Below, piece after piece: positions 28,094 through 35,850 of a stretch of DNA of 64,000 nucleotides; positions within the stretch are counted from its first letter, which is position 1, and every line of letters begins with the position of its first letter. The notes beneath the pieces are model-generated. The model saw nothing but the letters and a program-made list of their open reading frames with translations, was not told the origin of the DNA and did no database searches. The stretch covers positions 62,001-126,000 of the IMG/VR virus record IMGVR_UViG_3300045971_000354; one strand, 5' to 3'. The stretch is from a virus. Made by a program: the position numbers and the translations under genes.

Positions 28094-29082
28094 GAGTGGT
28101 ACCTTGCGTTTAATGGGTCGGCATAGCTTTGTGCTTGCTCGCTAATTTTTTGTAGATCGTATTGGGCACAAAACTTCATCAGTCTTACACCAACTTGAGC
28201 AACGTTCTTTTGTTTATCAATCTCTGCTTGGACTGTTTCGACCATTAATTTCTTAATATCTTCGGGCTGTGCAGTTAAGTCACATAATACAACGTTCCGT
28301 TGATAGTCGTCTAACACACGATGTTCGGCTCCTTCGTGATCAGTCCATCGCTGTAGCATCATATTATTCCATGCCCAACCTTTCTTATCACGATCTCCAA
28401 ATGCTTCGCGTAGCCCGACTTTGTTCTTACTGCCCTTTTCGCGAACACCTGGATATGCAGAGAAAATATTATCGCTAGTATCTCCGCGCATACACTTTTC
28501 AAATAACAACCATTGAGGATCAGGTTCGGGCTTTAGTAGTCCGGTCTTGCTATCCTTAACACGTTTGCCATTTTCATCGAAGTAACCTTCGTGTGTGGTA
28601 GTAATTTTCGATACACCGTTATATTGCTTAACATTAACTGCGATTAACTGTGCAAAGTCACCGTCTGTGCTGATAATAACATGATCATCTTCCGGATGTG
28701 CTTGAATAAATCCTGCAATAGTATCGTCAGCTTCGAGCTCCGGATTTTGCAAAACAGAGCAATTTGTTTTTTCAATAATAAAGTTTTTAAAATCGTCAAA
28801 CGTTTCCCAAAACAATTTATCTTCTTCTTGTTCTGCTGCGGTATGCTTTGCACGGGCATCGGTACGTTGACGCTTATACGGAGCATACACCTTTTTCCGC
28901 CAGCTTCGCCCTTCTAAGTGAAACACAACGTGATCACCTTTAAACTCTTTCCATGCCTTACGAACACTCATTAAGACAGTGGCAAGGCTCATGCCTACCT
29001 TGTCTTCAAGGGTTCCACGAACGACATGGCGTGCACGAAAAAATGTGTTTGCTGTGTCCACATGGATAAATGTTTTCTTCAT
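28090..29082 (-). CDS. rnh: 5'-3' exonuclease / RNase H-type flap nuclease
   Basis: 330 residues. It shows the FEN/5'-nuclease fold signatures: N-terminal IHVDTANTFFRARH, ELEADDTIAGF, ISTDGDFAQLI and RGDTSDNIFSAYPGVREKGS with acidic metal ligands, in the order seen in T4 RNase H and related phage 5'-3' exonucleases. In T4 this enzyme removes RNA primers during lagging-strand replication. It fits with gp43, gp44 and gp45 elsewhere in the window. It starts where the preceding gene stops (29082). The gene symbol is given by analogy to T4. Confidence 0.85.
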   Translation of the reverse strand: MKKTFIHVDTANTFFRARHVVRGTLEDKVGMSLATVLMSVRKAWKEFKGDHVVFHLEGRSWRKKVYAPYKRQRTDARAKHTAAEQEEDKLFWETFDDFKNFIIEKTNCSVLQNPELEADDTIAGFIQAHPEDDHVIISTDGDFAQLIAVNVKQYNGVSKITTTHEGYFDENGKRVKDSKTGLLKPEPDPQWLLFEKCMRGDTSDNIFSAYPGVREKGSKNKVGLREAFGDRDKKGWAWNNMMLQRWTDHEGAEHRVLDDYQRNVVLCDLTAQPEDIKKLMVETVQAEIDKQKNVAQVGVRLMKFCAQYDLQKISEQAQSYADPLNARYHS

Positions 29083-29456
29083 TAAGAGACCTCTGACTTT
29101 CCGTTGTTTAATTTATTGACATTGATGTAACCACTACCTCGACGATCCATCGGAATACCTTCATCATTTCCAATTTCTTTACAAAGATCTTGAAACCACT
29201 GATCTACAAGTTCTTCGTCAGTGACACCTGTGTAACCATTGTTACGTAACATTAACACAAAGTACTCGTTCCAGTCAAGTTCAAAAAAGCCGTTTCGTGG
29301 ATTCGTCGGATCTACTTTTGTATCTAGAACAGCTACCCAAGGTTCTTTACCTTCAGTTGCTGCCTTCTTAGGGTCGATAACAGGAGACTCACCTGCATAC
29401 TTTGCAGCTTCTTTACTTGCTGTGATGCCTAGGATTTTTTTAATTTTGTTTAACAT
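29082..29456 (-). CDS. Conserved hypothetical phage protein
   Basis: 124 residues from the ATG at 29456, chosen because it forms a TAATG overlap with the preceding stop. An in-frame ATG at 29480 is also possible. An N-terminal basic helix (MLNKIKKILGITASKEAAKYA) precedes a conserved-looking domain (EPWVAVLDTKVDPTNPRNG; FELDWNEYFV; ELVDQWFQDLC; MDRRGSGYINV). Similar small proteins occur in T4-like aquatic phages. Function unknown. Confidence 0.7.
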   Translation of the reverse strand: MLNKIKKILGITASKEAAKYAGESPVIDPKKAATEGKEPWVAVLDTKVDPTNPRNGFFELDWNEYFVLMLRNNGYTGVTDEELVDQWFQDLCKEIGNDEGIPMDRRGSGYINVNKLNNGKSEVS

Positions 29457-29719
29457 TATTTTCTGCCATTGAAGTTCCATTTTAGGAACGCTGTTTTTTC
29501 TATATAATAAAATTCGTATATTTTAGCTATATCAGTAGGCAGCGAAGATAATCGTTGCCCTCTATAGCATTTAGTTAGCCACAACTTCTTTCCGGTCAAA
29601 AAACAATTATGCGGGATTGCACAATATTGTAAATGCCAATTGGTAGCATTTTGTAATCCCCAATCTTGACTTGGAGGCGATTGTGTAGTGTCGCCCATTA
29701 AGTTTGCTAACGTGCTCAT
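29456..29719 (-). CDS. Hypothetical protein
   Basis: 87 residues with four cysteines (LQYCAIPHNCFLTGKK; TKCYRGQR), no clear zinc motif and no membrane segment. It overlaps both neighbours by one to four bases, so it belongs to a coupled run from queE down to the exonuclease. Function unknown. Confidence 0.6.
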   Translation of the reverse strand: MSTLANLMGDTTQSPPSQDWGLQNATNWHLQYCAIPHNCFLTGKKLWLTKCYRGQRLSSLPTDIAKIYEFYYIEKTAFLKWNFNGRK

Positions 29720-29919
29720 GTCTTACCCCACTTAATCTTTAGCCATATTCGTTCATGAATATAATAATCTATACTCAACAACATGTGTAAGATTGTTGCA
29801 AATCCAGTAGATTTTCCGATATCGCCTATTAACAAATATGTCCATAATATTGTGAATAACCACGCCGTTAGTCGGTATGTTATCATTCGTACTATGGTTC
29901 TTTTATGTGTCTCTATCAT
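29716..29919 (-). CDS. Small membrane protein, DUF2061-like
   Basis: 67 residues. It begins ETHKRTIVRMITYRLTAWLF, has two hydrophobic segments and ends in IDYYIHERIWLKIKWGK. The HERIW near the end is characteristic of the DUF2061 family of small inner-membrane proteins. It overlaps the queE stop by one base (TAATG). Family function is unknown. Confidence 0.75.
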   Translation of the reverse strand: MIETHKRTIVRMITYRLTAWLFTILWTYLLIGDIGKSTGFATILHMLLSIDYYIHERIWLKIKWGKT

Positions 29920-30782
29920 TATGCTAGTGCTGCAAACAAGTGCATCTGAGTTTGCATAATGAGTCCATTTTGCATACAGTACTGCCCAACATACTTGTGA
30001 TTAGCTTCGTTCTTGGCCATATTTAAAAGGCCGGGCTCCCACCAAGAAATTACTTCATCTACAGTACTTCGTTCTGCTATACTGATTGCGCCCTTTTCAG
30101 CACGTAACAGTTTAATCTTTTGAGGGAAGTCGTTGTACACATTCATCGGAGAACAGTAAATATCCTTACCTGTGTTAGCTTTCCATTCCAATGCCCAGTC
30201 AGGGACTGTGTTGTACGGAGTATTGGGATCTGCACTAATAACAAACTTTAAAACATTTGCTCGTTCTAAGATTGTCTTGCCTGGTTTTAGATACCGGGTA
30301 GGAGCTTTACCAAACTCTGCACATTTCGGTGAGCAAACAAGCGTAACACCTTCTGGTACCACTGTGTCGGGAATACCGTTGCTTTCGACTTGAACTGCTT
30401 TGAATACATCGCGTTGCTTATACATAAAATCTGTAATGTTTTCTTGCAACAATGGTTCGCCACCTGTCATTACCAATACAATATTAGGAAATAACCCTGT
30501 ATATGGATTTTGTGGAACTGCCCATTCTGGTGCAGTCTGACCTTTGTTAGTCCAATATGCTTTGATAGTCTCATCCATCTTATCTGCAATCTGATCAAAC
30601 GTCATCCAATCGCCGTCGTCAAAGAATGTGTCGCAGAATGAGCAATCTAAATTGCACTTTGCAAGGCGGATGAATAACGCAGGCATACCGGCATACGGTC
30701 CCTCTCCTTGCAGCGTGAAGAACATTGACGTAACAAATAAACTATCTTTAGGTGCGTCTCGAAAAAACTTCTTTCCGATCAC
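29919..30782 (-). CDS. queE: QueE, 7-carboxy-7-deazaguanine synthase (radical SAM)
   Basis: 287 residues from a GTG at 30782. The radical-SAM cluster motif CNLDCSFC (C43, C47, C50) follows the QueE-typical TLQGEGPYAG. MTGGEPLLQ and VESNG also match. The enzyme turns 6-carboxytetrahydropterin into 7-carboxy-7-deazaguanine; FolE and a QueD-like gene for the preceding steps are in this window. The start is uncertain: AAGGAG (30808-30813) stands seven bases before an in-frame ATT at 30800, giving an N-terminus I/M-FGTNEVIGKKFF that resembles other phage QueE proteins. The GTG has only GGAA. In phages this pathway feeds deazaguanine DNA modification. Confidence 0.9.
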   Translation of the reverse strand: MIGKKFFRDAPKDSLFVTSMFFTLQGEGPYAGMPALFIRLAKCNLDCSFCDTFFDDGDWMTFDQIADKMDETIKAYWTNKGQTAPEWAVPQNPYTGLFPNIVLVMTGGEPLLQENITDFMYKQRDVFKAVQVESNGIPDTVVPEGVTLVCSPKCAEFGKAPTRYLKPGKTILERANVLKFVISADPNTPYNTVPDWALEWKANTGKDIYCSPMNVYNDFPQKIKLLRAEKGAISIAERSTVDEVISWWEPGLLNMAKNEANHKYVGQYCMQNGLIMQTQMHLFAALA

Positions 30783-30801
30783 TTCGTTGGTTCCAAAAAT
30801 T

Positions 30802-31062
30802 TTAATTCTCCTTAATTGTATCGAGCCACATGTGCTCAGTTACTTTGTACATTTCTAGTACATTAATATGCATGACTAACAATTTTTCATTAAGAGACAA
30901 CCAATCTAACATTGCTTGTGCATCCTGCCGACGACTAAACCGCATTGCTTTATTAGCATCTGTACTAAACTCTACCGAGTTAATAGGTCCACCAACAAAC
31001 CATTCAGGGCGTGACGCAGGGTGAGGTAAGTTAAGTTCAATTAGCCAAGCAATTTCATTCAT
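30802..31062 (-). CDS. Small hypothetical protein
   Basis: 86 residues from the ATG at 31062, chosen because AAGGAGA lies seven bases upstream and the previous gene stops at 31064. Starts further upstream would run into that gene. It contains WLIELNLPHPASRPEWFVGG and FSRRQDAQAMLDWLSL. No known motif. It ends two bases before the possible QueE start, so it may be coupled to queE. Confidence 0.6.
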   Translation of the reverse strand: MNEIAWLIELNLPHPASRPEWFVGGPINSVEFSTDANKAMRFSRRQDAQAMLDWLSLNEKLLVMHINVLEMYKVTEHMWLDTIKEN

Positions 31063-31063
31063 A

Positions 31064-31354
31064 TTAAATCTCCTTAATTCCAAAGTGTTCTTTAATACAC
31101 TCAGTTGCTTCATATATGCCGTTAACAATGCCGTCTTCGTACATCGCTAATGTTTTATCTTTTGGTTCAGATTCTAAATATTTTGCATGATTTTCACTTA
31201 CGTTAATGCATTCCCGAACAATCAGCTCGGCGAACTTTTCCGCTTGCTCATTTGTGACAAAGTAATCTCTATCTTCAATGAGAGTTCGGGGATTGCCACC
31301 TAGAACATATCGCCACCCTGCTTGCTCAGCAAGTTCTTTAATTCGTTCGTTCAT
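31064..31354 (-). CDS. Small hypothetical protein with FAELIVREC helix
   Basis: 96 residues. The motif EKFAELIVRECINVSENHAK closely resembles EKFAELVIKECARRAVDHIL in the gene at 31737-32015. The two may share a common module often seen in small phage proteins of unknown function. The C-terminus EATECIKEHFGI is typical of that group. A single base separates it from the next gene. Confidence 0.65.
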   Translation of the reverse strand: MNERIKELAEQAGWRYVLGGNPRTLIEDRDYFVTNEQAEKFAELIVRECINVSENHAKYLESEPKDKTLAMYEDGIVNGIYEATECIKEHFGIKEI

Positions 31355-31355
31355 A

Positions 31356-31562
31356 TTATTCCTTAATCAATGTAGCGGACATTACTTTTGATAAACGGCC
31401 TACTGTTACTGTCATTTGATATTGCTGGCCTTTTTCTACTGTGTCAATATCTATTCCTGGCGTATCCTTGTTAAAGGAATATATCCAATCATCGTCTGTC
31501 CTAAGGTGAACTAACTTGAATCCTTCTAAGACTTCAAGCACTGTGCCAATAACTTCTTTCAT
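31356..31562 (-). CDS. Small hypothetical protein
   Basis: 68 residues, beta-rich (GTVLEVLEGFKLVHLRTDDD; YQMTVTVGRLSKVM), possibly an SH3- or OB-like small fold, but no family is recognised. Its ATG overlaps the stop of the 58-residue gene upstream (ATGA at 31559-31562). Confidence 0.6.
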   Translation of the reverse strand: MKEVIGTVLEVLEGFKLVHLRTDDDWIYSFNKDTPGIDIDTVEKGQQYQMTVTVGRLSKVMSATLIKE

Positions 31563-31735
31563 TTGTCCTCGTACTTCACAAGTTTAACATCAAACTCGTC
31601 GGCAAATGCTTCCGCTAATGCTGCGGTTAATTGTTCGGTTAATTCATCACATCCGGTTGCATTAGTTGCAAGCAACTCTTCCCAGAACTCGTGATTGCCT
31701 TCTGTAATAGTTAACTCGAATGTGTAGCGTTTCAT
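31559..31735 (-). CDS. 58-residue small protein
   Basis: ATG at 31735, TGA at 31559-31561 overlapping the next ATG by four bases. The frame fills an otherwise empty gap in a densely packed operon. It encodes an acidic, helical peptide (MKRYTFELTITEGNHEF; ELTEQLTAALAEAFADEF). The exact fit between neighbours supports it as real. Function unknown. Confidence 0.65.
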   Translation of the reverse strand: MKRYTFELTITEGNHEFWEELLATNATGCDELTEQLTAALAEAFADEFDVKLVKYEDK

Positions 31736-31736
31736 A

Positions 31737-32015
31737 TTAGTTAACTGGTTTGAACGAGTCTAGTATGACTGTGTCTGTTCCGAAGCTTTGCCCTGTTGAA
31801 GATAAAATATGATCAACTGCACGTCGAGCACATTCTTTGATAACTAGCTCTGCAAACTTTTCAAACACAATGTCAGGAATAACTAACACGCCTGCATCTC
31901 GTGCTAGCTGAACAATGTTCCCTGCAGTTTTTTGCGAGACAGAAGATGATTGATCTAATGTTGTTAAATATTCTCTGCTTGCTTGGCTTGCAAATTGATT
32001 AAGTAAATCATTCAT
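31737..32015 (-). CDS. Small hypothetical protein with FAELVIKEC helix
   Basis: 92 residues. The C-terminal half carries FEKFAELVIKECARRAVDHI, related to the gene at 31064-31354 as noted there. The N-terminus is helical and Ser/Gln-rich. It overlaps the HIT gene stop by four bases. Function unknown. Confidence 0.65.
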   Translation of the reverse strand: MNDLLNQFASQASREYLTTLDQSSSVSQKTAGNIVQLARDAGVLVIPDIVFEKFAELVIKECARRAVDHILSSTGQSFGTDTVILDSFKPVN

Positions 32016-32398
32016 TGTTTATCCTTTTTATAATTACCTTTACCTGGGATAGTGTTTCTAACGCCACCTACAGGATCTTCAACATCACCATTCCTCCGAG
32101 GAATCATATGAATATGCGGCCACATAACAGTTTGTCCAGCAGCTTCGCCGTAATTCATTCCAATGTTAAATCCATCCCATGCTCCACCATCTACTCCGTT
32201 CTTCCCGTGTTCTACTGCATCAGTAAATGCTTCATACAAAATGCTTATAGTGTTATATTTAGGCACAAAGAGCAAGTGGCCTTCTGTACACGGATATTTG
32301 TCTCTGAAAACGATTACATGAAAGTCGTCTCGAATAACATCATCCCACGGTGCTGTTGATTCGCTAATATGGTTTGGACCATTAAAAATTTTATTCAT
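32012..32398 (-). CDS. HIT-family protein with altered histidine triad
   Basis: 128 residues. The end of the domain reads GQTVMWPHIHMIPRRNGD. The canonical HIT triad H.H.H becomes W.H.H: the first histidine is Trp, while the second and third are kept. HIT proteins hydrolyse or transfer nucleotide monophosphates from dinucleotide or nucleotidyl adducts. The central triad histidine is the usual nucleophile and is present, so activity is possible. It is coupled by a four-base overlap to the cupin gene upstream. The substrate is unknown. Confidence 0.8.
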   Translation of the reverse strand: MNKIFNGPNHISESTAPWDDVIRDDFHVIVFRDKYPCTEGHLLFVPKYNTISILYEAFTDAVEHGKNGVDGGAWDGFNIGMNYGEAAGQTVMWPHIHMIPRRNGDVEDPVGGVRNTIPGKGNYKKDKQ

Positions 32399-32754
32399 TT
32401 CTGACTATCTCCTGGAAGTACACGGTAATTGTCTTCGACACTATCCGGTGTGCTAACTTCAATTATAGTGCCTTTTTCAATACAAATCAACTGGTGTGGC
32501 TCTAGCGGCAAGTTACGCCAAACATCACCCTTTGATAAAACTGTTTCTTGCTGCGATGCATCTTTAGTAAGAATACTTACCACTATGAATTTTCCATCAA
32601 GCACATACCATGATTCATCTTTTTCAGCATGAAAATGCATACTGAATTTTGCACCAGCATTAAAATTCATTAGCTTACCACAATACTTGCTGTTAGTTGC
32701 CCAGATAAGTTCTGAACCCCATCCTTTTTCTACGCTTCCTGTGAGTCTTGTCAT
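32395..32754 (-). CDS. Cupin-fold protein (mannose-6-phosphate isomerase-like)
   Basis: 119 residues from the ATG at 32754, which forms an ATGA overlap with the phosphoribosyltransferase stop. A TTG four codons earlier is less likely. Cupin metal-site motif FSMHFHAEKDESWYVLDG, later GDVWRNLPLEPHQL. Similar single-domain cupins bind or isomerise sugars or sugar nucleotides. With the second cupin, ugd and glycosyltransferase nearby, a sugar-related role is plausible but unproven. Confidence 0.75.
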   Translation of the reverse strand: MTRLTGSVEKGWGSELIWATNSKYCGKLMNFNAGAKFSMHFHAEKDESWYVLDGKFIVVSILTKDASQQETVLSKGDVWRNLPLEPHQLICIEKGTIIEVSTPDSVEDNYRVLPGDSQK

Positions 32755-33293
32755 TTTAGCCACCAATTACTATATGGAAATTCTACTGATAAATCATCCT
32801 CTACGGTGTTGACCTCAACTCCGGTAAAATCCATTTTTACATTACATTTACTAGCAGTATTATCAACTACTACTGCAAACTTAACATTCTTATTCCATAC
32901 ATCCGCCCATCGAGAATGATTAGGTAAACACCCGCCTTGCCAATCTTCCACAAGCCAATTGAATGTTTCACCTGTTCTGTTAATATCATCAACTACAAGG
33001 ATATTTTTATTCAATTCGGGAAGTGTTCTAACGGTGTTAGTAGGCACTGGAAGTTCGTCACCTTCGTAAGGCAAGTACCCAAATGCATCTTCTGCAACCC
33101 ATAAATTACTCTCATCTTTGTTTAGAATTTGTAGAGGAACATTGAAGTACTGACTAATTAGTAGCGAGGGATATAATCCTCCGCCGTTAATTCCTACTAT
33201 GTAATCAGGCCTCCAACCACTGTTAGTAATCTCTCGGCAAATGCTTGAGATTATACTTTGATATTCTTGATGATTAAGAGTGAGCTTGTTCAT
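32751..33293 (-). CDS. Phosphoribosyltransferase-family protein
   Basis: 180 residues. The PRPP-binding loop NILVVDDINRTGETF (98-112) and the upstream IVGINGGGLYPSLLI are typical of type I phosphoribosyltransferases. Such enzymes attach nucleobases to ribose-5-phosphate. The base used here cannot be read from sequence. It could be salvage, or handling of a modified base given the deazaguanine genes nearby. It is coupled to both cupin genes by overlaps. Confidence 0.8.
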   Translation of the reverse strand: MNKLTLNHQEYQSIISSICREITNSGWRPDYIVGINGGGLYPSLLISQYFNVPLQILNKDESNLWVAEDAFGYLPYEGDELPVPTNTVRTLPELNKNILVVDDINRTGETFNWLVEDWQGGCLPNHSRWADVWNKNVKFAVVVDNTASKCNVKMDFTGVEVNTVEDDLSVEFPYSNWWLK

Positions 33294-33747
33294 GTCGATC
33301 CTTTAAATATTTTTCGTGATTGATCCAGTTATTATTGACCAGGAATCCCCAATCTCGTTTATGTGGACCGGGCATAAACAACGTCCAGGCAACAACTCCT
33401 TCTTTTAGTTCAATACGGTGATAACTCTCGGGTTTACAAATACGAAAGTGTCCCGGACCTCGCCAGTGTTGAGTCTCTCCTACTTTTAATCCGTTTGCAA
33501 ATACAGGAGTCCATTCATAGTATCCGCCTTTAAGGATAAATGTAGCATATGGCCACGGATGATCATGCATATCATCTGGATCACCTTTAAGGAACTTATG
33601 TAAGAACACATTAAATGGAAACGCCTTTCGATCTTTAAGGAACAGATAATATCGTTCCAAGTAAGGCTTATTACAGACACGATCCATAATAGTGATCTTT
33701 CGACCTCTTTGATCCATCCAGTTTAAAAATTTGTTAGTAAGTGTCAT
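33274..33747 (-). CDS. Cupin-like conserved phage protein
   Basis: 157 residues. The HDHPWPYATFILKGGYYEWT and RGPGHFRICKPESYHRIEL segments form a cupin-like metal-binding arrangement, followed by WTLFMPGPHKRDWGF. Similar proteins occur in several phage genomes, usually beside nucleotide or sugar genes. The enzymatic role is unknown. It overlaps the phosphoribosyltransferase gene by 20 bases. Confidence 0.7.
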   Translation of the reverse strand: MTLTNKFLNWMDQRGRKITIMDRVCNKPYLERYYLFLKDRKAFPFNVFLHKFLKGDPDDMHDHPWPYATFILKGGYYEWTPVFANGLKVGETQHWRGPGHFRICKPESYHRIELKEGVVAWTLFMPGPHKRDWGFLVNNNWINHEKYLKDRHEQAHS

Positions 33748-33916
33748 CTTGTGATTTGCAAAGTTCTAAAGTGTTTTTAAATTGATTCCACGCATTTTCT
33801 AAAGTTGGAAACTTTTTACAAAGCCTTCCGACTTGTAGTGGATCAGTTTTGTATTTGAGATAAATCTCATGTTGATCATCTGTCCAATCATCACTGTCCT
33901 TGTGTACTGTAATCAT
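33734..33916 (-). CDS. 60-residue hypothetical protein
   Basis: Acidic helical peptide (DDWTDDQHEIYLKYKTDPLQ; TLENAWNQFKNTLELC). Coupled to the previous gene by ATGA at 33913-33916 and overlapping the next by 14 bases. No function assigned. Confidence 0.6.
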   Translation of the reverse strand: MITVHKDSDDWTDDQHEIYLKYKTDPLQVGRLCKKFPTLENAWNQFKNTLELCKSQDDTY

Positions 33917-34308
33917 GAAGCCTTCAACGCTTCGATTGTAATGATCTTAGAAATCTCAGTCCCAAGGTCCATGTCGTCATGTATAACATACAATCCAATA
34001 CCCGAGGTATCCTTGCGACGATTATACATTTGTGTTTCGATAATTGTACCGCCACGTGCTTTAATAACTTTAAATCGAATTGCTTGCTCAGACGCAATTT
34101 CGTCTGCTCGAGCAGGTTCTAGCTGTAGCCCTTGTACTTTATTCGCCCCACTTGTATTAGGATTAATATCGCTATTCAACCAGTTACGAACTCGTTGTTT
34201 AAATGTCATCGGTTTCTTTTCCGCGGTAATTGTATTATAATACTTTGGTTCGTATTCTGCTTTTGCAGAAGAAACTCCGATTAATTGTCCGTTCATCTTG
34301 GTGCCCAT
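33913..34308 (-). CDS. Conserved hypothetical phage protein downstream of folE
   Basis: Up to 131 residues. A second ATG at 34296 makes a four-base ATGA overlap with the folE stop and may be the true start. The C-terminal half is the more conserved-looking part (AIRFKVIKARGGTIIETQMY; GLYVIHDDMDLGTEISKIIT). No motif known to me. Coupling to folE places it in the same transcript. Confidence 0.65.
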   Translation of the reverse strand: MGTKMNGQLIGVSSAKAEYEPKYYNTITAEKKPMTFKQRVRNWLNSDINPNTSGANKVQGLQLEPARADEIASEQAIRFKVIKARGGTIIETQMYNRRKDTSGIGLYVIHDDMDLGTEISKIITIEALKAS

Positions 34309-34991
34309 CCTTGTTGTAATGCAATGTTATCAAAAAACTCTTTCTTTACGCTAGCATCTTCTTTAAAAGCACCTTTAAGTACAGTTGTTTGTGTTAGCGA
34401 ACTATGCGCCATAATGCCCCTATTCTCGCAGCATCCATGTGTTGCTTGAATATAGACTGCTACGTTGTCGCTGCCAGTCGCTTTGCTAATCTCTCTAGCG
34501 ATATCATTACAGAGTTCCTCTTGTAAAGTACCACGGCGAGCACACCACTGAGCAATACGAGAATACTTGCTAAGACCAATGAGCTTTTGAGCGGCAATAA
34601 TACCAATATAAGCAACGCCGTTAACAGGCTGATGATGATGTGAACACATAGAACGGAGCTCACTACGTACAACCAACATACCTTCGTATCTATCTTGGCT
34701 ATCGTTTGGAAAAGCCGTTGCATCTGGTTCTCTTTCATATCGTCCACTCATTACCTCATTAAAGTACATTTTTGCAAGGCGTTTTGCTGTGCCTTTACTA
34801 TTAGGATCGGTTTCACGATCGATCAGAAGTGCATCGAGTACACTTTCAAATGCTGTAGTTGCTTCTCCGATTAATCTGGCTTTATCCATTTCTGAAACAT
34901 ATTCAGAAATATTATCGCCTGCCCAGAATCGCTTATTCTGCGAACGCATGTGATCGCGAATTACCTGTGAAAGGTTTTTACTATTTTCCAA
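34293..34991 (-). CDS. folE: GTP cyclohydrolase I
   Basis: 232 residues from a TTG start with CGGAG ten bases upstream. FolE signatures: MCSHHHQPVNGVAYIG with zinc ligands C116 and H119, LIGLSKYSRI, RGTLQEEL, and THGCCENRG containing C187. It converts GTP to dihydroneopterin triphosphate, the first step toward both folate and 7-deazaguanine. With QueE, a QueD-like protein and DpdA in the window, the deazaguanine route is the likely purpose. A sigma-70-like promoter with a 17-base spacer lies upstream (35036-35064). Confidence 0.92.
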   Translation of the reverse strand: MENSKNLSQVIRDHMRSQNKRFWAGDNISEYVSEMDKARLIGEATTAFESVLDALLIDRETDPNSKGTAKRLAKMYFNEVMSGRYEREPDATAFPNDSQDRYEGMLVVRSELRSMCSHHHQPVNGVAYIGIIAAQKLIGLSKYSRIAQWCARRGTLQEELCNDIAREISKATGSDNVAVYIQATHGCCENRGIMAHSSLTQTTVLKGAFKEDASVKKEFFDNIALQQGWAPR

Positions 34992-35035
34992 TTTTATTAT
35001 TCTCCGATGTTAAGCCAGTGGATTGGCATATAGCT

Positions 35036-35064
35036 AGTATACAGATTTATTTAGGATCTTGCAA
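35036..35064 (-). promoter_or_regulatory. Sigma-70-like promoter for folE
   Basis: Minus strand TTGCAA (35059-35064), 17-base spacer, TATACT (35036-35041). It gives a leader of about 40 bases before the TTG at 34991. The -35 lies in the end of ugd. Confidence 0.65.
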
Positions 35065-35850
35065 CCTTAGCAACGTATTTTTCTTTACTGCGGCATCCAC
35101 TATATTCATATTCAATTCTAGATCTGCTGCAAATTTTAACAATGCAGAAGTATCTTTCGGGAAGCATGCTCCACCGAATCCATATGCTCCGTCCGGCCCC
35201 GGAACTTGCATATGACTCTTACCAATTCTAGGATCTGCTTTTACTAGTTCGGCAACCAATTTGTAATTACAATCTAATGAATTTGCCAACGCTTCTATTT
35301 CGTTCATAAACACAACCTTGGTTGCCATGAACGAATTAATTGTGTACTTTGCTAGAGATGCTTCCGCAATTGAGCAATACCGAATTGATTTTAAACTTGG
35401 CTGACTAATTTTTATTACTCGCTCTGCTTCGCGCATATACGCACTAACATTTCCACCGATGAATGCAAATTCTCCGTTGGCATAATCTTGCACTGCATTT
35501 GCCGCAGTTAAAAACTCTGGTGCATGCACTAAGTTAGGAAACCGTTCTTGTAATTTAGAATAGGTAGCCGGCGGCGCCGTGCACTTACTAATAATTACTC
35601 CTCGGTACTTTACATCATTTAGCTCTGCTAATACACTTTCCAATGGACCAGTATCGCATGTTCCGTCTGTACTTTGCGGAGTAGGAACAGATATAAAAAT
35701 TGCAGAGCAATCCTTTAGTTCTTCGTATGTTGCGTTTAATCCTTTATATGGATCACGCAAAACAACAGGCATCGTTATAGAATCAAATGACTGCTTAATT
35801 GCCCCGCCTACAAACCCTAATCCAATGATACCGATCTTTTCATTATACAT
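35047..35850 (-). CDS. ugd: UDP-glucose/GDP-mannose dehydrogenase family protein, short form
   Basis: 267 residues. N-terminal NAD-binding IGIIGLGFVGG; CTAPPATYSKL; KYTINSFMATKVVFMNEIEAL (in part); catalytic-cysteine motif GGACFPKDT near residue 230. The usual C-terminal UDP-binding domain of this family (total usually about 390-450 residues) is missing: the protein ends just after the central helix. It would oxidise a nucleotide sugar to a uronic acid if active. It overlaps the glycosyltransferase stop by one base. The substrate is uncertain, and the truncated form could have a changed role. Confidence 0.8.
   Translation of the reverse strand: MYNEKIGIIGLGFVGGAIKQSFDSITMPVVLRDPYKGLNATYEELKDCSAIFISVPTPQSTDGTCDTGPLESVLAELNDVKYRGVIISKCTAPPATYSKLQERFPNLVHAPEFLTAANAVQDYANGEFAFIGGNVSAYMREAERVIKISQPSLKSIRYCSIAEASLAKYTINSFMATKVVFMNEIEALANSLDCNYKLVAELVKADPRIGKSHMQVPGPDGAYGFGGACFPKDTSALLKFAADLELNMNIVDAAVKKNTLLRLQDPK

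Noticed and set aside
32755-32766. TTG start extending the cupin gene upstream
   Set aside because: The ATG at 32754 forms the ATGA overlap used throughout this operon.
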